From Elusimicrobia bacterium HGW-Elusimicrobia-3 (GTDB lineage: Bacteria > Elusimicrobiota > Elusimicrobia > Elusimicrobiales > UBA9959), in NCBI GenBank assembly GCA_002840355.1, contig PHAL01000028.1:1-52504 (forward strand): DNA of 52,504 bases, in the 5' to 3' direction. Position numbers and translations under genes: made by a program. The notes below the pieces were generated by a model. The model was not told the DNA's origin. It worked only from the letters and a program-made list of their open reading frames with translations, and did no database searches. Below are positions 33,346 to 41,356 of this stretch, in pieces. Within the stretch, counting starts at the first letter, position 1, and every line of letters starts with the position of its first letter.

Positions 33346-33371
33346 AAGCTTTTAGTACAAGCTTTTAGTTT
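33346..33371. repeat. Two tandem 13-mers (possible DNA-unwinding element)
   Basis: AAGCTTTTAGT occurs at 33346-33356 and 33359-33369, a 13-bp period in AT-rich DNA, 50 bp from the iterons. It resembles the 13-mer melting region of iteron and chromosomal origins. Confidence 0.55.
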
Positions 33372-33460
33372 AAACACTTAGAATAAGCCTAAATACAAAG
33401 GACAAAGATTTTTGGCGTATCCCTTCGGGATATTTTCGGACAAAAGCAACGACGGTAAAT

Positions 33461-33536
33461 AAAAAAAAGCACTCGCCAGGCATCAAGTATTTACACTTGA
33501 TAACCAACGAGTGCCTTGAGTTTGCCTCACCAGCAC
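33461..33536 (-). ncRNA. Leader/attenuator RNA, copy C
   Basis: Minus strand, upstream of the replication region. P1 (33511-33536) pairs GTGCTGGTGAG with CTCAAGGCAC. Terminator P2 (33461-33514) pairs GCACTCG with CGAGTGC around an ATCAAGT/ACTTGAT stem and ends in T8. Relative to copies A and B, the apical P1 pair and the terminator stem (TTA/TAA to TCG/CGA) have changed on both strands. Upstream TTGACT-N16-TATGTT (33542-33569) would start too close to P1, so the promoter is uncertain. Confidence 0.65.
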
Positions 33537-33597
33537 CGTTAAAACATATTACGATGGACTACAAAGTCAAAAAGAAAATGCCGCGCTAAATTTCAAA

Positions 33598-33615
33598 CGC
33601 GGGATCGCAATCCCG
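33598..33615. repeat. Perfect hairpin upstream of leader C
   Basis: GCGGGAT-CGCA-ATCCCGC, 7-bp arms, no T tract on either strand. A second small palindrome TGGAC-GATT-GTCCA lies at 33634-33647. Function unknown; both are in the origin-proximal gap. Confidence 0.4.
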
Positions 33616-33771
33616 CCGTCAATGTCATTTTTAATGGACGATTGTCCACTTTAGTTGACATTAAATAACTTGCCGCCGCTGCAAGTCAAGAAGAAGAGCG
33701 TCCGCGATTCAATTCAAAATCCCCGGAAATCCCACCGATTCCCCGAGTGAGCGAAACGGCAGTAATTCCGT

Positions 33772-34881
33772 CTATATCAAATCTCGAAGGTATGTCAAAG
33801 CCGGGGCGACGCGTATCCCCTCCGCCGTCTGATAATCGCGCTTGCCCGCGGCGTGGATCTGCCACGCGGGGACATTCGGAAACTTTCTTTTCAAATAGAT
33901 GAGGGATTTACTCACGTCATCGTCCGACCATTTGCATTCCACAAATGAAACGGGTTTCTTATTTTCCGTCACGACAAAATCAACTTCCTGCCCATCGACA
34001 TCCCTGAAATAGCGCAGTTCCATATCGCGGCCTTTAGTGTCCTCTTCGAAATGAACCATTTTTAATAGATGAGATGCCACGAGATTTTCAAAACGTTGCG
34101 GCAGAGCCGGAACCAACGACCAATCAAAATGATAATGCTTGCGCTCTTTTTTCACGGCGCGGATTTTGGGGCTGCCCAGAGGCATAACGCGAAAGACCGC
34201 GTACAAACGTTCAAGAATATCCATCCACTTGGATAAAACTTTATGACTTACCTGCAAGTCCTCGCGCAGGGCGTTTAATGAAAGAGGGCTGCCGACGAGT
34301 TCCGGCAGGCGGAGCATCAAGAGTTCCAGATTGCCGACATCCTGAACACGCTCAAGCGACATAAGGTCATCCCTGATGAGACGGGTTCTGTATTCGCGGG
34401 ACCAGCGTTTCGCGTCTACCCGCGAGTTGCTTAAAAACGGCTCGGGAAATCCGCCGAGTTCAAGGAGTTCCATAAAATCTTTTTGCGTTTTGATTCCGAG
34501 TTCTCCGACGGACAAAGGGTGAAGACGCAAAAAGTGATACCGCCCCTGAAGGGAATCCCCGCCGAAGCGGTAAAAATCGAGCCGCGCGCTTCCGGTGACG
34601 AGTATTTTTGTTTTCCCGCGGCGGAGGTCGTAAAGACCTTTGAGATAATTTCTCCAGGACTTGTATTTGTGTATTTCGTCGAAGACCAGCGTATCGCCGG
34701 ACGGGAGCTCGCGCTTTAATATTTTCTCCCTGTGCTCGGGCGCGTCCCAGTTGAGATAGCCGCGCTTGTCGCCCAGAATATCGAGCGCGAGGGTGGTCTT
34801 GCCGACCTGACGCGGACCACCCAGAAAAACCATCTTTTTCTTTATGTCCGTTTTTATCTGTTCAAAAAGGTATCTTTTCAT
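33772..34881 (-). CDS. AAA ATPase with DUF4143 domain (second copy)
   Basis: 369 residues. Walker A GPRQVGKT (22-29), Walker B TLVFDEIHKY, sensor VTGSARLD, then a DUF4143 C-terminus with a PD-(D/E)XK-like end (GQEVDFVVTENKKPVSFVEC then KW). Distantly related to the protein at 14442-15578. Its perfect promoter puts the transcript start at or beside the ATG, so translation is probably leaderless. Last cargo gene before the right end of the element. Confidence 0.83.
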   Translation of the reverse strand: MKRYLFEQIKTDIKKKMVFLGGPRQVGKTTLALDILGDKRGYLNWDAPEHREKILKRELPSGDTLVFDEIHKYKSWRNYLKGLYDLRRGKTKILVTGSARLDFYRFGGDSLQGRYHFLRLHPLSVGELGIKTQKDFMELLELGGFPEPFLSNSRVDAKRWSREYRTRLIRDDLMSLERVQDVGNLELLMLRLPELVGSPLSLNALREDLQVSHKVLSKWMDILERLYAVFRVMPLGSPKIRAVKKERKHYHFDWSLVPALPQRFENLVASHLLKMVHFEEDTKGRDMELRYFRDVDGQEVDFVVTENKKPVSFVECKWSDDDVSKSLIYLKRKFPNVPAWQIHAAGKRDYQTAEGIRVAPALTYLRDLI

Positions 34882-34889
34882 AATATGGG

Positions 34890-34918
34890 ATTATACAAGT
34901 ATTTTAACCACATGTCAA
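34890..34918 (-). promoter_or_regulatory. Perfect consensus promoter of the DUF4143 ATPase
   Basis: TTGACA (34913-34918), 17-base spacer, TATAAT (34890-34895), all consensus. The -10 ends eight bases before the ATG at 34881. Confidence 0.88.
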
Positions 34919-35040
34919 ATTTACAAGCGTGTATTTTTGACGACTGTCCAAAATAGAGGCGCGCGGCGAAATTCCGCTGTTACAACTCCGCGCCGCGCTG
35001 AAACTCCGGTGCGAAAAAAGGCGCTTTCGCGGGACGCCGA

Positions 35041-35061
35041 AAGTGTCCAAAAAGTGTCCAT
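35041..35061 (+). promoter_or_regulatory. Right arm-type integrase site (tandem AAGTGTCCA)
   Basis: Identical to 6329-6349 in sequence and orientation: two AAGTGTCCA copies with an 11-bp period, 112 bp inside the right attachment repeat. Confidence 0.6.
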
Positions 35062-35103
35062 TCAGCATCCAAATTCGGCCAAATTGGCACAAAGTCATAC
35101 AAA

Positions 35104-35133
35104 TAAAAAAATCACCGTTTGTCGTCGGTGATT
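35104..35133 (-). terminator. Terminator at the right end of the element
   Basis: AATCACCG / CGGTGATT with an 8-base loop, followed on the minus strand by TTTTTT. It would stop transcripts that start at the displaced tRNA-Tyr promoter (35233-35262) and read the tRNA half. The plus strand has a weaker T-rich tail. Confidence 0.7.
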
Positions 35134-35172
35134 TCACTTTTTCGTCTGAGATTTTTCGTCGGCGGGGCCGCT

Positions 35173-35211
35173 TTTACAGTCTGGTGCGATTAACCGCTCC
35201 GCCACCTGCCC
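35173..35211 (-). repeat. Right attachment repeat: displaced host tRNA-Tyr 5' half
   Basis: 38/39 identical to 6215-6253. It contains the 5' half of tRNA-Tyr (to the anticodon loop) but no 3' half, so it is not a functional tRNA. It marks the right boundary of the element and was the original 5' half of the host gene. Confidence 0.92.
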
Positions 35212-35232
35212 GTGTTCGGTTAAAGTTAAGCG

Positions 35233-35262
35233 ATTATATTAAAAAAATGCCGTCCTCGTCAA
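35233..35262 (-). promoter_or_regulatory. Original host tRNA-Tyr promoter, orphaned
   Basis: -35 TTGACG (35257-35262, 5/6), 18-base spacer, perfect -10 TATAAT (35233-35238) on the minus strand, 21 bases before the tRNA half. It now drives only the truncated 5' half and ~70 bases of element DNA up to the terminator at 35104-35133. Confidence 0.75.
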
Positions 35263-35398
35263 ATGAATGAACGGGGATGTTTTTTAGTTTTTCCGCGGGG
35301 CGGGCAATTTACGCTAGCAAGATTCCTCAAATATCTTGTATTAACACCGTTAAGAAACTTGGGGATTCGCGCCGGATATTTTCACAGGAGGAATGAAA

Positions 35399-36009
35399 AT
35401 GCGGACAGGAAGTTTTATCAACGGTAAATGGGTTCGGCCCGGGTCGGACAAAACAATAAAAAATGTGAACCCCGCAAATATCATGGATGTTATATCGGAA
35501 TTCCCGGCGGCGGGAGAAAACGATATTCTCGACGCCGTTTCAGCGGCCCAAAACGCCTACAAAGCGTGGAAAGATGTGCCCGCTCCGGAAAGGGGGCGCT
35601 ATCTCTTGAAAGTCGCCGAAATAGCCAAAAGAGAAGCCGAAAATATAGCCAAAGTCATGACGCGCGAGCAGGGTTCTGGTGCACAAAAAGGTGAAAGAAG
35701 AATTTATCAAGGGACTTATCGAAAAAGTCGGACGAATAAAATCCGGTTACGGGCTGGACCGAGATGTCACACTCGGTCCGTCGGTCGATAATCGCCAATG
35801 CCATGAAGTATATCGAAAATATTGAAATAGGGATGGCTCATGTCAATGAACCGACCGTCGGCGGCGAGGCGCAGCTTCCGTTCGGAGGGACTAAATCCAC
35901 CAGTTACGGCGACCGCGAAATGGAAGAGGAAGGATTAAATTTTTTCACCGAAACCAAAACTGTGTTTATCAACTATTCAGGCAGTGGCCGGCGTATACTC
36001 ATAAGATAG
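35399..36009 (+). pseudogene. Aldehyde dehydrogenase, internally deleted
   Basis: Three ALDH pieces in order: an N-terminal part (GSFINGKWVRPGSDKTIKNV to AKVMTREQG), a middle part in another frame (VLVHKKVKEEFIKGLIEKVG to TLGPSVD, about 35692-35788) and a C-terminal part (GMAHVNEPTVGGEAQLPFGG to ETKTVFINY). The junctions shift frame near 35690 and 35793. The catalytic Cys/Glu region is missing: about 205 codons remain of the usual ~480. AGGAGG and the ATG are intact, so decay is recent. The C-terminal piece could still start at ATG 35800. Confidence 0.85.
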
Positions 36010-36023
36010 AAAATATATAAATA

Positions 36024-36965
36024 ATGTCATTATCCGATAACAAGAACGTGCCACATTTTCCGGCTTTCACGCCGTTATCGCAGGGGCATAAAAAGATTTT
36101 TGACGATGCCTATGCCGCGCTTAATCCGGAGACATCCGAGTTTTGCTTCGGATACCTTTACTCGTGGAGAAACCCGCTTGTTCTGGGGCTGTCGCGGTTC
36201 GGCGGACATATTCTTATAAGGGGAAGGATTTCGGGCGCGGATTTTCTTTTTCCGCCGGTTCCGTCGGGAATGACCGCCGTTTCGCCTGAATCAACCGCTC
36301 GCGCGTGCGTTGACGCGCTTCTTGCCCTGAAAGGAAAAAAAATGCGGATGATCTGCGCGGCGCAGTATCTCGCCGACGCTACCCGCCGTATTGCCGGCGA
36401 TGTCGCGGACATTCTGCCCCAGAGGGAATATTTCGACTATGTGTACCGGTCCCGCGATTTGGCCGATTTGGCCGGCGACCGCTATCAATCCAAGCGCAAT
36501 TTCGTCAACAGGTTCAAAAAAAACCATGCTTTCGAGTATCGTCTTCTGGATGCCGCGACGGCCGGAATTTGTCTTGGGCTGCAGAAAAAATGGAAGGGGA
36601 TGAAGCTTTATGACGCCCCCGAATCCATACTCGACGAGGACGCCGCTGCGCGCGAGCTTCTTGAAAACTTCGGCGCGCTGAATCTTTGCGGATGCGCGAT
36701 TTTTGTCGGAGGCGAAGTCGCGGCTTTTTCGGTCGGCGAGCGGCTGAACCGCGATACTTTGGTTATGCATCTGGAAAAAGCCGACACGTCTTTTGCGGGC
36801 TCCTATCAGACAATGTCCCGCCTGTCCGCTCAAAGGGCCGTTGAGATGGGGTATACATATATTAATAAGGAAGAGGACCTCGGTCTTGCCAACCTCCGCA
36901 AGGCCAAAATGTCTTATCATCCCGCCAAGATGGTTTCCAAATACGAAATCCGCGTTAAAGAATAG
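36024..36965 (+). CDS. DUF2156 / LPG-synthase-C-like GNAT-fold protein
   Basis: 313 residues. The pattern EFCFGYLYSWRN, YRSRDLADLAGDRYQSKRNF and FSVGERLNRDTLVMHLEKAD, ending YINKEEDLGLANLRKAKMSY, matches the DUF2156 family. That family is the soluble catalytic domain of phosphatidylglycerol lysyltransferases and relatives with a double GNAT fold. No membrane part is attached. Probably transfers an acyl or aminoacyl group; substrate unknown. It starts 14 bases after the ALDH pseudogene. Confidence 0.78.
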   Translation: MSLSDNKNVPHFPAFTPLSQGHKKIFDDAYAALNPETSEFCFGYLYSWRNPLVLGLSRFGGHILIRGRISGADFLFPPVPSGMTAVSPESTARACVDALLALKGKKMRMICAAQYLADATRRIAGDVADILPQREYFDYVYRSRDLADLAGDRYQSKRNFVNRFKKNHAFEYRLLDAATAGICLGLQKKWKGMKLYDAPESILDEDAAARELLENFGALNLCGCAIFVGGEVAAFSVGERLNRDTLVMHLEKADTSFAGSYQTMSRLSAQRAVEMGYTYINKEEDLGLANLRKAKMSYHPAKMVSKYEIRVKE

Positions 36966-36996
36966 GATGGAGGTAGTTATCCGTCTCCACACTTAC

Positions 36997-37026
36997 TTGA
37001 CAATACCCGCGCTTATATGATAAAAT
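36997..37026 (+). promoter_or_regulatory. smc operon promoter
   Basis: Perfect -35 TTGACA (36997-37002), 18-base spacer, -10 TAAAAT (37021-37026, 5/6), 84 bases before smc. Confidence 0.72.
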
Positions 37027-37110
37027 CCGGTAAAATATGGAATACACGACAAGGCGTTTTCCCGAACGCAGGTTTGAAACTGCGGTTGTTGAAAGTCGAG
37101 GAAGGAAATA

Positions 37111-40100
37111 ATGTACCTTAGATCTCTGGAAGCCGTAGGATTCAAATCATTCGCCGAAAAAATCAAACTCGAATTCGGACCCGGCATTTCCGTAATAGTA
37201 GGCCCCAACGGCTGCGGAAAATCCAATGTTTCCGACGCCATAAAATGGGTGTTGGGAGAGCAGAGCGCCAAGTCGCTGCGCACTTCCCAAATGACCGATG
37301 TAATCTTTAACGGCACCGAGAACCGCCGTCCGGCTCTGGGTATGGCCGAAGTCAACATTACTTTTGAAAACACCGACGGAACCCTCCCCATCGATTTTAC
37401 CGAAGTTACCGTAGGCCGCAAACTTTACCGCTCCGGCGACGGCGAATATTTCATCAATAAATCTCCCTGCCGTCTCAAGGACATAAGAGACCTTTTTGCC
37501 GGCACCGGCATAGGCGCCGACGGATATTCCATAGTCGAGCAAAGGAAAGTCGAGTTTATCATTGAATCCAAGCCCGAGCAGAGAAGAGAACTCATAGAAG
37601 AGGCCGCCGGAATTTCCAAATATAAATTCCGCAAAGAAGAGGCGTTAAGAAAACTTGAGCGCGTCCGGCAGGATATATCCAGAATCAACGACGTGCTCAT
37701 TCTGCACGAGGAACAGGTAAGGTCGCTGGAGTCGGCGGCCCGCAAGGCCAAACAGCATCAGAAATTAAAAGACGAACTCCGCCGCGCGGAGCTTTCGCAT
37801 TTATTGTCCGGAATCGACGCCTCCCGCGCCCAAAACCTGACGCTCAAAGCCGGTCTTGACCCCCTTATAGAAAAAAGAGAAAGAAACATCGCCGATTCCG
37901 GCGGGATTCTGGCCGAGACGGAAAAGATAAAATCCGAAATCGCCGAGACGGACAAAGAGATAATTTCCCGTCAGGAAGAAATATCCAAACTTTCCTCGCG
38001 GATGGAACTCGCCGATTCGCGCATATCCCAGGCCGACGACATGGCGCGTTCCGCGGCCGAAAGAATATCCTCACGCAAGGAAGAAAACGAGCGGCTCACC
38101 GCCGATTCCGTCCGCCTCGCCGGCGAGCTCCAAACGCTGCAGGCCGAACTCGAACCGCTTGAAACCGCCGCCACCGACGTAAAAGCCCGACACGAAACGG
38201 CCTCAAACGAGCATAACATCGTATCTTCGCGTCTCGACGAACTCAAAAAAGAGGAACAGGCCGCATCGTCCAAAATTTTCGCGCAGATGCCGCTGATGAT
38301 GGAAACATCGTCGGAGAAAACCCGTCTTGAGTCCGATTTGGATCACGCCCAAAGCCGTCTCGACAGGGTCCGCAAGGAACTCCAGGAAGCCGAAGCCGCC
38401 GCGCGGGAAACATCAGCCGCGCTTAAAGCCAAGGAAGAGCAGAAAATATCTTTCGAGTCGGAAACCAAAGCTCTCGATGCCAAATTCTCCGAGGCCGCAG
38501 CCGCTTCAACGGCGGCATCCGAGGATCTGGCCGCTCTCAGAACGCGCGCGGCCGAGGCGTCGCAGGCCGTTTCGGTGCTCGAAGGCGAAATCGCCGCGAT
38601 GCGGCGTTTCGAGGAAAGCGATCCGACATTGTCGTCGATAAAAGCCCTCAAGGCGTCGGGCGTGCGCTCCGGGGAAATAGGCGAGGCGGTCATAAATATT
38701 TTTGATGCGCCCGAACAATCGAAGGAAATAATTCTCAGGGCATTGGGCGAAAAAGCTCTTTACGTCCCTGTCCGTACGCGGGAGACGGCGCTTGAAGCCG
38801 TGGATTTCCTTAAACGCGAAGGCCTCAGCGCCCTGTCTTTCGTGGTGGAAGCCGAAATCCCCGCCGCCGCCGCGTGGGATGAATCTCTGCTTGAAGGCGC
38901 CGTTTGCGCCCGTCCGTCGGACATCAATATATTAAGGTATCTTCTGGCCGACACCCGCCATTCCGACGGCGTAATATTTTCAAAAGCCGTCGTGCGCGGC
39001 GGCGCGAAAAATCCGTCGTCCGCGGGCGATACCCTTGTGCTGGTAAAAAACCGTGTTGACAATTTGTCCGCCGAGCGTTCCAATCTGTCGGCCGTCGCCG
39101 CACGGATGGAAACCAAATCTCTGGAAGCGTCCCGCGCCGAAGACGAAAAAAACGTCCTTGAATCCGAGCTGAAAACCCGTTCCGCCCGCGTGGAATGGCT
39201 CGCCGGCGAAGCGCGCCAGATGGAGAAAATGTCCGCCGAGCGCGGTGATTTTGTAGTCACGCTGCGCGGCGAGATAGCCCTTGCGGAACGTGAAATATCC
39301 GAATCGCGCGGGCGCATAGCGGCTCTCGACGAGAAATCGCGTCAAATAAAAGCTTCCGACGAGGAATTGAAAAAAGCTCTGGCCGGTGTCGGCGCAAGAA
39401 TCGCTCAGATACTCCCTGATGCCGGGCGCCGCAGATCCGAGTATGAGGCCGTCCGCGCGGAACTCTACACGCTTGAACCCAAAATCGAATCGCTGAAATC
39501 CAGAATGGAATCCGTATCCGAACAGACCCGAATGATATCATCTTCCGTCGAACAGAATATAAGGGAGATGGAATCCTGGAAAACGGAAATATCCGGACAC
39601 GAAAAACTAAAAGCGTCCGAAATCGAAGCGCTCTCGACTTCCCGCGCCCAAAAAGAGACGCTCGACGTCGCGCTGTCGGGTGTTTTCGCCAAAAAAGAAG
39701 AAGCCCGGCGCCGTCTCGACGCGCTTGAAGACGAGATTCGCAAGTTCTCGTCGGAAAAAGACGAAATCAACGACGAGATACACAAACTTGAGATGGAGAT
39801 AAGAACGCTTACCGTGGGAGTGGAAGCGTCGCTTTCGCGGCTCTCGGAAGAATACGAGACCAACGAGGTATCCGCCAGGCAGATGGTAACCGATTCGCTG
39901 CTGGACGCCGAAGAAATGGCGAAACTTAAGAAGCGCATCGAAATACTGGGCGCCGTCAACCTCGCCGCGCCGGAAGAATACGAGGCACTGAACAAAAAAT
40001 ACGAATTCATACTCGCCCAGAAAAACGACCTTGATAAGGCCAAATCCGACCTTGAAGAAATAATTCAGAAAATCAACAAGACCACCAAAGAGCAGCTCAC

Positions 40101-40563
40101 CCAGACATTTGTCCGCGTGCGCGAAAACTTCCAAAACGTTTTTGCGAAATTGTTTGAAGGCGGACAGGGCGACCTCGTTCTTACCGACCCCGACAACATA
40201 CTCGACAGCGGCGTCGAAATTATTGCGCGCCCCCCGGGCAAGACCACCAAGAGCATTTCTCTGTCGGGCGGCGAAAAGGCGCTGACGGCCGTCGCGCTGC
40301 TGTTTGCGTTTTATCTGGTCAGGCCGGCTCCGTTCTGCCTGCTGGACGAAGCCGACGCGCCTCTGGACGAAGCCAACGTCGAGCGTTTCCTGAACCTCCT
40401 GTCGACGTTTACCGACCGCTCGCAGTTTCTTATCATCACCCACAACAAGCGCACCATGCTTCGCGCCGATGTCATATACGGAATAACAATGGAGGAATTC
40501 GGCGTGTCAAAGGCCATCTCCATGAAGTTCGAGCGTGCCGCGGGCGAAGCGATTTCGGCGTGA
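37111..40563 (+). CDS. smc: Chromosome segregation protein SMC
   Basis: 1150 residues, full length. The N-terminal ATPase half has Walker A GPNGCGKS (31-38) and a Q-loop near WVLGEQ. Coiled coil (~170-500) leads to the hinge (~505-660, including SDPTLSSIKALKASGVRSGE), then return coiled coil. The C-terminal half has signature LSGGEK (1051-1056) and Walker B FCLLDEADAP (1075-1084). SMC dimers with ScpAB load on DNA and organise the chromosome. AAGGAA precedes the ATG. It heads a probable operon with tagA, DUF362 and acyltransferase genes. Confidence 0.96.
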   Translation: MYLRSLEAVGFKSFAEKIKLEFGPGISVIVGPNGCGKSNVSDAIKWVLGEQSAKSLRTSQMTDVIFNGTENRRPALGMAEVNITFENTDGTLPIDFTEVTVGRKLYRSGDGEYFINKSPCRLKDIRDLFAGTGIGADGYSIVEQRKVEFIIESKPEQRRELIEEAAGISKYKFRKEEALRKLERVRQDISRINDVLILHEEQVRSLESAARKAKQHQKLKDELRRAELSHLLSGIDASRAQNLTLKAGLDPLIEKRERNIADSGGILAETEKIKSEIAETDKEIISRQEEISKLSSRMELADSRISQADDMARSAAERISSRKEENERLTADSVRLAGELQTLQAELEPLETAATDVKARHETASNEHNIVSSRLDELKKEEQAASSKIFAQMPLMMETSSEKTRLESDLDHAQSRLDRVRKELQEAEAAARETSAALKAKEEQKISFESETKALDAKFSEAAAASTAASEDLAALRTRAAEASQAVSVLEGEIAAMRRFEESDPTLSSIKALKASGVRSGEIGEAVINIFDAPEQSKEIILRALGEKALYVPVRTRETALEAVDFLKREGLSALSFVVEAEIPAAAAWDESLLEGAVCARPSDINILRYLLADTRHSDGVIFSKAVVRGGAKNPSSAGDTLVLVKNRVDNLSAERSNLSAVAARMETKSLEASRAEDEKNVLESELKTRSARVEWLAGEARQMEKMSAERGDFVVTLRGEIALAEREISESRGRIAALDEKSRQIKASDEELKKALAGVGARIAQILPDAGRRRSEYEAVRAELYTLEPKIESLKSRMESVSEQTRMISSSVEQNIREMESWKTEISGHEKLKASEIEALSTSRAQKETLDVALSGVFAKKEEARRRLDALEDEIRKFSSEKDEINDEIHKLEMEIRTLTVGVEASLSRLSEEYETNEVSARQMVTDSLLDAEEMAKLKKRIEILGAVNLAAPEEYEALNKKYEFILAQKNDLDKAKSDLEEIIQKINKTTKEQLTQTFVRVRENFQNVFAKLFEGGQGDLVLTDPDNILDSGVEIIARPPGKTTKSISLSGGEKALTAVALLFAFYLVRPAPFCLLDEADAPLDEANVERFLNLLSTFTDRSQFLIITHNKRTMLRADVIYGITMEEFGVSKAISMKFERAAGEAISA

Positions 40564-40600
40564 CGTCGGGCATTCGCGTGCGGACGGAGCCATCGCGGTT

Positions 40601-41356
40601 ATGCGCTTGAAGATCGGCGGTTTCGAGTTGGAATCCCTCACATCCGACGAAATTATGGCGCGCGCCGGCGCCGTTTCGACGTCGTCGCGGCCGGTTCACC
40701 TGGTCACCTTCAACCCCCTGATGTATCTCGACGCTCTTGCCGACCCTGATTTTGCCGCGATCCTGCGCTCGGCGGATTTGCTTTTGGCCGAATCTTCGGG
40801 CATAAAGTGGGCGGCGAAGTTTTTGTATAATCTTAAGATATCGCCGCTTGCCGGAATAGACATGCTCGATGCGCTTTTTGCTTCGGACTCCTCTTTGGCG
40901 CCCTCTTCGCGCGCCGCATTTTACTTTCTGGGCGGACGGCCCGGCGTGGCCGAATCCGCCTCCCGCGCCGTTTCGGCGCGTTTCCCGCCCTTGCGCATAG
41001 CCGGTTTCCGCGATGGTTTTTTCGACGACGCCGAGTCCGCCGGCATAGCCCGCGAAATAGCCGCCTCCGGCGCTACAATCCTTCTGGCCGGTCTCGGCTC
41101 GCCGCGGCAGGAATATTGGATAGCCCGCAACAAGCATCTTCTGTCCAGCGTGCGCCTTGCCGTCGGCGTGGGAGGATCTTTCGATGTTCTTTCCGGACGA
41201 CTCCGCCGCGCGCCGGCGATTTTCCGCGGTTTGGGCGCCGAATGGCTCTGGCGGCTGATGTCCGAGCCGCGACGTTTCGTCCGCATCGCAAGATTGCCTT
41301 TGTTCGTCGCGGAAATAATCAGGATGAAAATGACGCTCGTAGCTAAAACACAATGA
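40601..41356 (+). CDS. WecG/TagA-family glycosyltransferase
   Basis: 251 residues of the GT26 WecG/TagA/CpsF family: VHLVTFNPLMYLDALADPDF, LLLAESSGIKWAAKFL, AGIDMLDALF and AGLGSPRQEYWIARNKHLL. The GGSFDVLSGRLRRAP segment precedes the C-terminal WLWRLMSEPRRF. The Asp usually in the 'T.D..G' active-site motif is here AESSGI, so the catalytic site differs from the usual ADG(M/V)G form. It transfers N-acetylmannosamine(uronic) acid-type sugars to lipid-linked GlcNAc in polymer synthesis. ATG 40601 is used; GGAG is 11 bases upstream. It overlaps the next gene by 4 bases. Confidence 0.85.
   Translation: MRLKIGGFELESLTSDEIMARAGAVSTSSRPVHLVTFNPLMYLDALADPDFAAILRSADLLLAESSGIKWAAKFLYNLKISPLAGIDMLDALFASDSSLAPSSRAAFYFLGGRPGVAESASRAVSARFPPLRIAGFRDGFFDDAESAGIAREIAASGATILLAGLGSPRQEYWIARNKHLLSSVRLAVGVGGSFDVLSGRLRRAPAIFRGLGAEWLWRLMSEPRRFVRIARLPLFVAEIIRMKMTLVAKTQ

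Noticed and set aside
35764-36009. Intact small protein downstream of the aldehyde dehydrogenase start
   Set aside because: It is the C-terminal fragment of the same decayed aldehyde dehydrogenase and lacks its own ribosome-binding site.
39465-40043. Long open frames opposite smc, glnA and the acyltransferase
   Set aside because: All are GC-rich shadow frames of strong coding genes with no initiation signals or recognisable domains.
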